Assembly: GCA_013399115.1 (NCBI GenBank)
Contig: VXAA01004091.1
Span: forward strand, 51,812 to 115,811
From: Anseranas semipalmata
Lineage: Eukaryota > Chordata > Aves > Anseriformes > Anseranatidae
Length of the DNA: 64,000 bases
Reading direction: 5' to 3'
Made by a program: the position numbers and the translations under genes. The notes beneath the pieces were generated by a model. That model was not told the origin of the DNA, ran no database searches, and saw only the letters and a program-made list of their open reading frames with translations. The first letter of the stretch is position 1. Every line of letters begins with the position of its first letter. This document shows, piece after piece, positions 35,101 through 40,856 of the stretch.

Positions 35101-37637
35101 TAGGGGAGAAACACATTTTTGATACCGCATAAACTAACATTTGTGCTCAGATCATGACTGGATCCAGAAAGAGTATATGTTTTCACCATCTGAATTATTT
35201 TTGTTGAATAGGCCTGCTCGGAGCTCTGGATGGATTGGACTCAACCACCTTCACAAATTAAGCCAACTCATTTAAAGTGACATGAGATATTCCCATGAGA
35301 TGGTGCAGATATGACATTAGGCGGCATTGGTTAAGTATTCTTAACGAATATTAATTTTCATCTTGACAAAGAAAGGGGATTAACCAGTGGATGATCAAAA
35401 ACTCCATGAAACAAAACTCCTACAACACATATTGTGAGCACAGCAAGTAAATGGCCTAACACCGTATACACTTTGGAGTGGTACACTGTTCCTGTTTCTT
35501 GTAGTTAACAGAGATTAATGAACTCAGAACCCTCCAGTATTAGGCCAAACTTTGTCAATGACAACTTCAAGAACAACCAGTACAGAAGAAAATTTAACAG
35601 ACAAAAGGCAGCTGAGTCACCACCTATTTTACAATTTTTACCAACAGGTACCACTTGCCGGAAGAACCATTAGAAAAGGTGATCCTGTGACAGCAGATCC
35701 TAGCTCAGTGCTCCTTGTCTTCAGAACCCCTCCACGTCTACGATGCTTACTTTCTGTGTCTAGTGACAAGAAGAAGTGACAAGTTATACTTATTCTGGTA
35801 TACACGCAATAAATGCATTTACAAGCTATGCAACGATGTCACCACACTGTGTCTGCTGACTTACTTCTTCTCAGACTGGGGAAAATGAGACATTAGAAAA
35901 CCTCTGTCTCAGCAGAACCCTTAGAATCTGTTAGGGGTAAAAGATACCTTTTAATGGCTTTCATCTGAAGCTCAATTGCAAAGAATCCCTACTGATAGCA
36001 GTGGAGGTTAAAACAAACAGAAAATAAGCAACAATTTAAGCTACTAGTATGAAGAAATCAGTTCTGGAAAAATCACAGACTGAAATACTTTTCACGCCTA
36101 ACATTCTCATCCAGTTATTCCTCCCCTGTTACTTCTTTATCTAAATTCAGCTGTCAGTCACATGCATCTCTTGGCAAACTTGTTACCTGCAGACACTATA
36201 ACAACTTGCGCATGTGAATATCTGAAAAATAAAGATTGCTAATATTTGCAATAAAAATAAGACGTCATTAGTGTAACCATCTTCTGTTGATTGTTTAAGC
36301 CTCCTTAATAGCTTTTTGAAGATCTTTATTTAATCAAAACTTACCATATGCATTTGTTTTTACCAGAAATGATTTGTATATTTAAAGCTGTTTTAGGAAC
36401 AAGTGAGGGTATTAAAGTTTTCTTGATACTAAGTAAAATAACTTATCTGCAGCCAGCCACCTTATGCATTTATTTTCTGTCTAGTTCTCTATTTTACATT
36501 GTTTCTTCATACTGAAGAAAAGGTAGACAATATCCACTGAACTTGCCTCAGCTAACAAGCCAGTCATTTCATTGTAGGTTATCAGGTTGGTAAGGCATGT
36601 CTTTCCCTTGGTGAATCCATGCTGACTACTCCCAAGCAACTTCTTCTCCTTCAAGTGCCAGGATTAGCTGCTTTATCATGTTCCCAGGTATTGAGGTGAG
36701 GCTGACTGGCTTGTAGTTCCCTGGGTCCTCCTTCTTGCCCTTCTTGGAGACAGGAGTGACATTTGCTTTCCTCCAGGCCTCAGACACCCCTCCCAGGCGC
36801 CATGAACATTTAAAGGTAATTGAGAGTGGCCTCTCAAGGACATCAGCCAGCTCCCTCAGCACTTGTGGGTACATCCCATCATAGCCTGTGGACTTAGTAT
36901 GTCCAGTTCGTTTAAGTATTCCCTGACCTGGAAGAGGATGAGGTTAGAGAATGCTCAAGCAAACTGGACATACATAGATGGGATGTAACCATAAATGCTG
37001 AGGGGCTGGCTGATGTCCTTGAGAGGCCATGCTCAATAATCTTTGAACTATTTAACCTATTATCACTGTTAATATTTTCCAGAAAACAGATACCATACTA
37101 TATGCCATACTGTATACTATACTACAGAGTACTATTCATTTTAATTCTGGAAAAATGGTTCTAATCACATTACTATGATTCAACACTAGGAAATGTGTTA
37201 AGGAATTTGAGCAGCCCTATGCCTGGCCCTCTAAATACATATAGAAGCATATGCGTATATATTTATTTATATGTGTGTATTTATTTATAAAGCTGAAAAT
37301 TGCACTTTGTAGTCCCTACACAGGCACATTCAGAACAGCACGTACCCACTCAGCATATGTGAACACCTGCTATAAATTTAAACACTATTTAATAATTAGT
37401 TTCTCAGCTTGTTCTTGGATTTTTTTTTCCCTATAAAGTCACTATGATGTACTTAGCATTACTTTCTCCCTTACCTTTTTTTATAGCAATGAGAGGCGGA
37501 CAGAGATCAACGCCAGTTTTGGAAGAAAGTTGCGTTCCTCTCAGTTGCTCCGCCGGCTGCTGTGCAGAGCGATCGGGAGAGGAGCTAGGCTCGGCTCTTC
37601 CCCCTCGCTCAGCCTCATCTCCCCCAGCCTCCTCCAT
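1923..37637 (-). CDS. Axonemal dynein heavy chain, DNAH5/DNAH8 class, N-terminal tail part (26 exons, 3' end beyond window)
   Basis: The protein is the force-producing heavy chain of the ciliary outer dynein arm. The tail encoded here normally carries heavy-chain association and intermediate-chain docking. Twenty-six minus-strand exons join with compatible phases into about 1160 codons without a stop. Family blocks appear in order: FFYQDV (about residue 155), AFFLRTSD (195), [10 protein letters not shown] (350), [12 protein letters not shown] (455), [16 protein letters not shown] (535), [13 protein letters not shown] (690), [20 protein letters not shown] (730), [16 protein letters not shown] (1045). 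The start is the first ATG after an in-frame TAG, in a good context (G at -3 and +4), within a CpG-rich exon. P-loops and motor are absent because the gene continues past the left edge, if it is full length. The sequence resembles DNAH8 at least as much as DNAH5. Its position beside EXOC3 matches neither human locus, so it may be a third paralogue and I give no symbol. The family assignment is secure. Confidence 0.93.
3274..3366 (-). CDS. Dynein heavy chain exon 25
   Basis: Residues 1062-1092, phase 0/0. [20 protein letters not shown] matches TLNKAVECIISVPKGVRQW. Acceptor GTTTTCAG, donor CAG/GTGAGT. Confidence 0.94.
3440..3690 (-). mobile_element. CR1 LINE fragment, ORF1 esterase-like part
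   Basis: Minus-strand translation reads [20 protein letters not shown] and [16 protein letters not shown]. This corresponds to the SGNH-esterase-like block of avian CR1 ORF1, where HVGTN-like and VVFSS-like motifs are usual. Decayed: frameshifts, and the glycine of the HVG motif is lost. It sits in the intron between dynein exons 24 and 25. Confidence 0.65.
3690..4090 (-). mobile_element. CR1 LINE fragment, ORF2 linker between endonuclease and RT
   Basis: Minus-strand translation gives [20 protein letters not shown], a stop, then [19 protein letters not shown] and [11 protein letters not shown], the typical region before the reverse transcriptase of CR1. Contains stops; inactive. Confidence 0.85.
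4100..4592 (+). mobile_element. CR1 LINE 3' end (plus orientation)
   Basis: Runs from the C-terminal pol remnant (GTCCAGAGGAGGGCCAC, GGAGACCTCATTGCGGC) through GGTTGGAACTGGATGGTC to the ATTCTATGATTCTG tail diagnostic of avian CR1. It lies head-to-head with the minus-strand CR1 pieces to its left. Confidence 0.95.
5253..5416 (-). CDS. Dynein heavy chain exon 24
   Basis: Residues 1007-1061, phase 1/0. [18 protein letters not shown] matches VTLAIPNIVMAPALEDVQ of DNAH5. Acceptor TTTATTTAG, donor CAG/GTAACA. Confidence 0.96.
5522..5645 (-). CDS. Dynein heavy chain exon 23 (cysteine-rich)
   Basis: Residues 966-1006, phase 0/1. Contains a dense cysteine cluster ([18 protein letters not shown]) in the variable tail insert, then LVR joining the next exon, which begins [12 protein letters not shown]. 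Acceptor AATTCTTCAG, donor GAT/GTGAGT. Confidence 0.85.
5761..5848 (-). CDS. Dynein heavy chain exon 22
   Basis: Residues 936-965, phase 2/0. [20 protein letters not shown] aligns with SLVEEAVNELVNMLLDVD. Acceptor TTTTGTAG, donor GAG/GTAAGG. Confidence 0.88.
6132..6185. repeat. A-rich (A)nG low-complexity tract
   Basis: About 50 bases of A runs broken by single G, in the intron between dynein exons 21 and 22. Confidence 0.9.
6744..6951 (-). CDS. Dynein heavy chain exon 21
   Basis: Residues 867-935, phase 1/2. [20 protein letters not shown] and [17 protein letters not shown] match [20 protein letters not shown] and QLPQEEPLTCEEFL. Donor TCA/GTAGGT; using the next GT instead would include an in-frame TAG. 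Confidence 0.92.
6952..10531. other. Intron between dynein exons 20 and 21
   Basis: A 3.6-kb AT-rich intron. I see no exon or clear transposon. Holds a poly(A) run followed by the G-rich tract at 9441-9459. Confidence 0.6.
9441..9459 (+). repeat. G-rich tract, possible G-quadruplex
   Basis: Three runs of 7, 5 and 5 G separated by single T, preceded by an A run. On the template strand of the dynein gene. Confidence 0.7.
10532..10683 (-). CDS. Dynein heavy chain exon 20
   Basis: Residues 816-866, phase 2/1. [20 protein letters not shown] matches [20 protein letters not shown]. Acceptor TCTTGCAG, donor AAT/GTATGT. Confidence 0.94.
12360..12499 (-). CDS. Dynein heavy chain exon 19
   Basis: Residues 770-815, phase 0/2. 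[20 protein letters not shown], then [11 protein letters not shown], matches [20 protein letters not shown]. Acceptor CTTCATGAAG is pyrimidine-poor; donor GGA/GTGAGT is strong. Confidence 0.92.
12655..12920 (+). mobile_element. Old SINE relic (MIR/AmnSINE-like 3' part)
   Basis: The phrase order AGCTAATTTGCCTGAGATG, CAGTTTCTCCATCTATAGAC, GGGACAAATGTTGTGAAGG and TGCTGAATAAATCTG follows the classic CTCAGTTTCCTCATCTGTAAAATGGGG type of 3' region. Highly diverged; judged from memory of the consensus. Confidence 0.45.
13468..13623 (-). CDS. Dynein heavy chain exon 18
   Basis: Residues 718-769, phase 0/0. [20 protein letters not shown] matches [20 protein letters not shown]; followed by [10 protein letters not shown]. 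Donor AAG/GTAAAT. Confidence 0.97.
14303..14392 (-). CDS. Dynein heavy chain exon 17
   Basis: Residues 688-717, phase 0/0. [20 protein letters not shown] matches the pan-dynein tail signature GKILWARQL. Acceptor TGTTTTAG, donor AAG/GTTGGA. Confidence 0.97.
14484..14657 (-). CDS. Dynein heavy chain exon 16
   Basis: Residues 630-687, phase 0/0. [20 protein letters not shown] and [19 protein letters not shown] match the family block KLYTKQKYDPPLARNQPP. Donor CCA/GTAAGA. Confidence 0.96.
16425..16520 (-). CDS. Dynein heavy chain exon 15
   Basis: Residues 598-629, phase 0/0. [20 protein letters not shown] matches [20 protein letters not shown]. Acceptor CTTTCCTAG, donor ACT/GTGAGT. Confidence 0.94.
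17619..17820 (-). CDS. Dynein heavy chain exon 14
   Basis: Residues 530-597, phase 2/0. [32 protein letters not shown] and [10 protein letters not shown] match the YIFGKF...LEDMATKYQGI...FLDQRK series. Donor GAG/GTACAT. Confidence 0.97.
18481..18600 (-). CDS. Dynein heavy chain exon 13
   Basis: Residues 490-529, phase 2/2. [20 protein letters not shown] then [12 protein letters not shown] matches LKQNPNAKQFDFS. Acceptor TTTTTTGCCCAG, donor CAG/GTAAAT. Confidence 0.95.
18945..19018. repeat. T/G low-complexity tract with (TTTG)n
   Basis: A T-rich stretch ending in several perfect TTTG units, in the intron between dynein exons 12 and 13. Confidence 0.85.
20148..20235 (+). mobile_element. Old amniote LINE/SINE tail relic
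   Basis: TTAGATCGCAAGCTCCTTAG, then TTTTTGTATAGTGCCTAACA, resembles the conserved AGATTGTAAGCTC...TGTACAGCGCCTAGCA tail of ancient amniote (L3/CR1-like) repeats. The T/C-rich stretch before it (19540-20140) may be the rest of the same element. Confidence 0.45.
20920..21101 (-). CDS. Dynein heavy chain exon 12
   Basis: Residues 430-489, phase 0/2. [20 protein letters not shown] and [14 protein letters not shown] match [20 protein letters not shown]. Donor CAG/GTGACA. Confidence 0.96.
22174..22272 (-). CDS. Dynein heavy chain exon 11
   Basis: Residues 397-429, phase 0/0. [20 protein letters not shown] matches TNEAKDNVKYLYTLEK. Acceptor CTGTTCAG, donor CCT/GTAAGT. Confidence 0.96.
23358..23451 (-). 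CDS. Dynein heavy chain exon 10
   Basis: Residues 365-396, phase 2/0. [20 protein letters not shown] and [10 protein letters not shown] match [20 protein letters not shown] and KLLKTWREM. Donor CTG/GTAATT. Confidence 0.93.
23545..23710 (-). CDS. Dynein heavy chain exon 9
   Basis: Residues 310-364, phase 1/2. [20 protein letters not shown] and [17 protein letters not shown] match one of the most conserved tail motifs of DNAH5/8 (VWIKQTEQVLAE, RAELEHWK). Confidence 0.97.
24916..25102 (-). CDS. Dynein heavy chain exon 8
   Basis: Residues 248-309, phase 0/1. [27 protein letters not shown] and [10 protein letters not shown] align with the family blocks ending in EPTDYLT. Donor GCAG/GTGACT. Confidence 0.95.
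26033..26134 (-). CDS. Dynein heavy chain exon 7
   Basis: Residues 214-247, phase 0/0. [20 protein letters not shown] and [10 protein letters not shown] match EVSFNMLDAADGG and IFIPALRATS of DNAH5. Donor CAG/GTAATC. Confidence 0.93.
26135..28589. other. Intron between dynein exons 6 and 7
   Basis: A 2.5-kb intron. A 176-codon minus-strand frame (27318-27848) lacks homology and coding character. No repeat recognised. Confidence 0.6.
28590..28661 (-). CDS. Dynein heavy chain exon 6
   Basis: Residues 190-213, phase 0/0. [20 protein letters not shown] matches the LTGVCVFFIRT block. Acceptor TTTTTACAG, donor CAG/GTCAGA. Confidence 0.93.
28662..30900. other. Intron between dynein exons 5 and 6
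   Basis: A 2.2-kb AT-rich intron; I see nothing coding or repetitive in it apart from short A and T runs. Confidence 0.6.
30901..30987 (-). CDS. Dynein heavy chain exon 5
   Basis: Residues 161-189, phase 0/0. Ser/Asn-rich spacer, then [11 protein letters not shown], equivalent to the PKVFVTEGND block of DNAH5. Donor GAG/GTATGG. Confidence 0.85.
30988..33277. other. Intron between dynein exons 4 and 5
   Basis: A 2.3-kb intron. A 130-codon minus-strand frame (31683-32075) shows no domain. No repeat recognised. Confidence 0.55.
33278..33352 (-). CDS. Dynein heavy chain exon 4
   Basis: Residues 136-160, phase 0/0. [20 protein letters not shown] matches the family block around FYYQDV. Donor CAG/GTACGT. 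Confidence 0.92.
33458..33646 (-). CDS. Dynein heavy chain exon 3
   Basis: Residues 73-135, phase 0/0. Basic helix followed by [20 protein letters not shown], matching the first conserved block of DNAH5/DNAH8 (ARHNYIFAIVA in DNAH5). Acceptor TTCCCTAG, donor AAG/GTAAAT. Confidence 0.9.
34393..34651 (-). other. Exon-like minus-strand open frame in dynein intron 2
   Basis: The frame opens after an AG (TTGTATGACAG) with [19 protein letters not shown], continues through [20 protein letters not shown] and runs to a phase-0 donor (TCTGGG/GTAAGA, about 34472). The same frame stays open to 34031. Phases 0/0 would let it insert between dynein exons 2 and 3 without a frameshift. No known domain and a weak pyrimidine tract. 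Confidence 0.25.
35008..35060 (-). CDS. Dynein heavy chain exon 2 (small)
   Basis: A 53-nt exon, residues 55-72. The acceptor GGTAG is followed at once by eight T; the donor is AAG/GTATGT. Phase 1 in and 0 out links exons 1 and 3 in frame (peptide [17 protein letters not shown]). It has no family homology, so it is less certain than the later exons. Confidence 0.55.
36560..36900 (-). mobile_element. CR1 LINE fragment, start of reverse transcriptase
   Basis: Minus-strand translation gives [36 protein letters not shown] and [18 protein letters not shown], the RT entry block of CR1 ORF2. Decayed, and lies in dynein intron 1. Confidence 0.93.
36940..37040 (+). mobile_element. Short CR1 LINE fragment, opposite orientation
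   Basis: Plus-strand GATGGGATG...CTGAGGGGCTGGCTGATGTC and TTGAGAGGCC equal the same CR1 stretch ([15 protein letters not shown]) as the neighbouring minus-strand copy. The two therefore form an inverted pair around 36900-36940. Confidence 0.75.
37475..37637 (-). CDS. Dynein heavy chain exon 1 (start codon)
   Basis: Encodes residues 1-54, starting [13 protein letters not shown], an acidic and Ser/Gln-rich leader unlike the DNAH5 N-terminus. Donor AAAAAAAG/GTAAGG, phase 1. It is CpG-rich and lies next to the shared promoter. An in-frame TAG shortly upstream supports this ATG. Assignment rests on frame fit to exon 2 and location, not on homology. Confidence 0.65.
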
Positions 37638-38035
37638 CTCCGCCACCACACAAAATTCGACCTAAATCAACAATACAGAAAATGACTGCACGATGTAATG
37701 TTGTAACAACCAACCGCACAGTCAGTATTTTCATCCCTGTTGCAGCACCACTGATAGATTAGCAAGGAAAAAAATAATTCTCTATCTACTTTTGGCAGCT
37801 AATCTAAAAAGAGAAGATCTCAGCAGTTTACAGACTGGTAAAAGCCCCTCGAAGCCTGCCCGTTAACACAGCGTGATTTCTAACCGCGGAACCGTCATTT
37901 CCCTCCGCTCGGACCACGACGGCCCCGGGGGGGAACCCACACGCTGAGGGTCGGGCTCCGCTCCGCGCAGGTCGATCTCGATCCCGCGGGGGATTTCCAG
38001 CCCGCCGCCTCCCCGGCCGCCCGCCGTTGCTCGCA

Positions 38036-38049
38036 GCTGCTATGGCAAC
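38036..38049. promoter_or_regulatory. X-box-like RFX site
   Basis: GCTGCTATGGCAAC: a perfect right half (GGCAAC) with AT spacer and a degenerate left half of the GTTRCCATGGYAAC palindrome bound by RFX factors in cilia gene promoters. It lies about 400 bp upstream of the dynein ATG. Confidence 0.6.
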
Positions 38050-38340
38050 CCCTACACAAACGCGGCTCGCGAGCGCCGGCGGCGCCTCGCTTGTCCCCGT
38101 CTCCCACGTGCAGCCACCAACGAGCCGCTCGTTTCTTAACCGTGCGTCCGCTTTGAACGGCCCGCGGGTTCAGCTCACGGAAGGCGCTAAGCGAGCAGCA
38201 GCCCCGCGCCGCGCCGCACCCGCACGGCGCCGGGCGAGGCCGCCCTCAGCGCAGCCGCTCGGGTTCTGCGCCGCGCACCTAGGGCCGCGGCGAATAAGAC
38301 TGACTGGTGGCTTTCCCTCGTCCTCGGGGGGCTTCTGCGT

Positions 38341-38397
38341 TTATTTTTATCTTTATTTGTATTTTTTATTTGTATTTTTTATTTTTTTAGTGATTTC
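38341..38397. repeat. T-rich low-complexity tract
   Basis: Repeats of TTTTTATTTGTATT type directly before the assembly gap. Confidence 0.85.
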
Positions 38398-38441
38398 AGT
38401 GGCCTTGAACCAGGCCACCTCGAACCCCCCTCACCCACCTC

Positions 38442-39122
38442 NNNNNNNNNNNNNNNNNNNNNNNNNNNNNNNNNNNNNNNNNNNNNNNNNNNNNNNNNNN
38501 NNNNNNNNNNNNNNNNNNNNNNNNNNNNNNNNNNNNNNNNNNNNNNNNNNNNNNNNNNNNNNNNNNNNNNNNNNNNNNNNNNNNNNNNNNNNNNNNNNNN
38601 NNNNNNNNNNNNNNNNNNNNNNNNNNNNNNNNNNNNNNNNNNNNNNNNNNNNNNNNNNNNNNNNNNNNNNNNNNNNNNNNNNNNNNNNNNNNNNNNNNNN
38701 NNNNNNNNNNNNNNNNNNNNNNNNNNNNNNNNNNNNNNNNNNNNNNNNNNNNNNNNNNNNNNNNNNNNNNNNNNNNNNNNNNNNNNNNNNNNNNNNNNNN
38801 NNNNNNNNNNNNNNNNNNNNNNNNNNNNNNNNNNNNNNNNNNNNNNNNNNNNNNNNNNNNNNNNNNNNNNNNNNNNNNNNNNNNNNNNNNNNNNNNNNNN
38901 NNNNNNNNNNNNNNNNNNNNNNNNNNNNNNNNNNNNNNNNNNNNNNNNNNNNNNNNNNNNNNNNNNNNNNNNNNNNNNNNNNNNNNNNNNNNNNNNNNNN
39001 NNNNNNNNNNNNNNNNNNNNNNNNNNNNNNNNNNNNNNNNNNNNNNNNNNNNNNNNNNNNNNNNNNNNNNNNNNNNNNNNNNNNNNNNNNNNNNNNNNNN
39101 NNNNNNNNNNNNNNNNNNNNNN
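38442..39122. other. Assembly gap (681 N)
   Basis: A run of N inside the GC-rich promoter region. Any long reading frame across it is meaningless. Confidence 1.
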
Positions 39123-40671
39123 CTTCCTGTGTGAATGGGTGGTGGTTGTGCGGCAGGCTGTCCACCTCAGCAAGTTACTGCGTAATCACGTAGGAGGTTA
39201 CGGTATGCTGTAACTTTCTCCATAAAGTCTACTTAGTGTGCCCGGGCAGCGGCTGTGTGTGTTAAAACTGTCATAACTCTGCTCAACGTATCCAGAGTTG
39301 TTAATAAAGGTAGTAATTCGTCATGAAGCTGTCTGCTGCAGATCCATTTTCTGTAGTAAATTCATATTTTAAAATAACTATTTTTTAAATTGTTGATAAA
39401 GTCATGATAGCTTGGAAACAGACAGAGCTAAACAAAAACAGATTATTAGTTCTAAAGTGTGAGTGGTAGGAAGAGATCCTGTGCCTTGAGGTGCAGAGCA
39501 GGGAGACAAACAGCTTTTGAAGTAAACAGGCCATTAGTAGAGAAGTGGTGGGTATGGTTGCACAGCTGCGGAAGTAAAGTCATGAGCTTACACTGCAGAA
39601 ATAATTCTGGAAGAAGTTCATACTTATGCATGCAATATTTGAAGGCATTAGAGATACAGACCTGGATGGAGGATCGGTTGAGATTAAGTAATATACTGGA
39701 TGCAAGCTGCCTTGAAAGTTAGCTACTTTAAAGGAATAATATGGACGTGAAAGAGTGTTCTGTGTGGTCATAACTTCAGAACCTGAAAATGTTCTGCTTG
39801 ATTCCAAGACTACACATAAGGTGTTCTTTCCCATTTGGAAGGAATCAGGAATTCCAGATGCATTCCTTGGAGTTCTGTGGCCATCGTGTTCTTGCATCTT
39901 TGGTGATTGGGATCCTTCCTGCCTTCTCGTAGTAGCTTGAGAGAACAGGTCTGGTTTGATAGCCAGCAAATTTTGCATTTTCAGCTTTAAGTCTGATACT
40001 AGTTTGCATGCATGTCTTGATTTCACTAGAAATTCTACTGCAGACTTAGGTGAAATACTTGATCTGATGGACAGATACTGTGAGAAGAACTGAAAATGGT
40101 AGAAACTAGAGTAGGGGGGAAAAAATCTTCTATCAAAAGTCTAAATGAAAGTGCTTTATAGTTAAGTCTTCAGGTTTAGAGCTTCCATAGCTATATTTCT
40201 CTCCACAGTTGGTACCAAATCTGAGCTACTGCAGGAGGACTATAGTTTTCTAAGCTTCACCAGGTTCTAGTTCTGGGGGAGTTAGGATTTTTGCTTGGAC
40301 CTGCCACAAGATTGCTTTATGCATGTCTCATTCCCCTTTTAATAGGCAAACCTACTCCGTGTTAGATAGAATCTGTTTTATAAATGAAGATTTGCTGGTT
40401 TTTTTTGTTGTTTTTCTTTTTGATACACACCTGTATAGAGCAAGGTAAATGCAAAAACACAGGACATTTCAGGTAATGAAATACAGTTAAGTGACTTCAA
40501 ATGTGATTCTTGTATAATCCCAATTACTACTGTTTATAATGCTTTCTAATGATGCTTCTGTCAAATTGCACGATTTTTATTGCTGACGTTTGTGTTCCGG
40601 TTGTTAAGTTTGAAATGACGCGGAGCCAGAAATGAAAGTATATGTTCTAAAAATGTTATATTTCTTTCCAG
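39123..40671. other. 5' flank / first intron of EXOC3
   Basis: No recognised coding sequence or repeat. A 148-codon minus-strand frame (39580-40026) has no domain, and its first codon is GTG. Confidence 0.5.
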
Positions 40672-40712
40672 TGTTGTTAAATTATGAAGGCATTTTGAGG
40701 TCCTAATCAACA

Positions 40713-40856
40713 ATGGAGGAAACGGACAGGGAAGCAGTTGCGACAGCTGTTCAGAGAGTAGCGGGAATGCTTCAGCGTCCTGATCAGCTGGATAAAGTGG
40801 AGCAGTATCGTAGGAGGGAAGCTCGTAAGAAGGCTTCAGTAGAAGCTCGACTCAAG
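40713..40856 (+). CDS. EXOC3: EXOC3 coding exon 1
   Basis: Residues 1-48, phase 0 out. The exon itself starts about 40672 after TTTCTTTCCAG, so 41 nt are 5'UTR. Donor AAG/GTATGC. Confidence 0.97.

Larger units (their letters stand above)
37475..38441. promoter_or_regulatory. CpG island / bidirectional promoter of the dynein gene and EXOC3
   Basis: CpG- and GC-rich DNA (densest 37880-38330) between the two start exons, which point away from each other. Contains an X-box-like site (38036-38049), an E-box CACGTG (38105-38110) and many GC runs; no TATA box seen. It is cut off at the right by the N gap, which may hide the first non-coding exon of EXOC3. Confidence 0.8.

Noticed and set aside
38027..39193. 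Long open frames on both strands across the N gap
   Set aside because: They are open only because N codons contain no stop.
39580..40026. 148-codon minus-strand open frame near the EXOC3 promoter
   Set aside because: Starts with GTG and has no domain or splice support. An antisense transcript like human EXOC3-AS1 would be expected here only if the dynein gene did not already occupy the divergent side.
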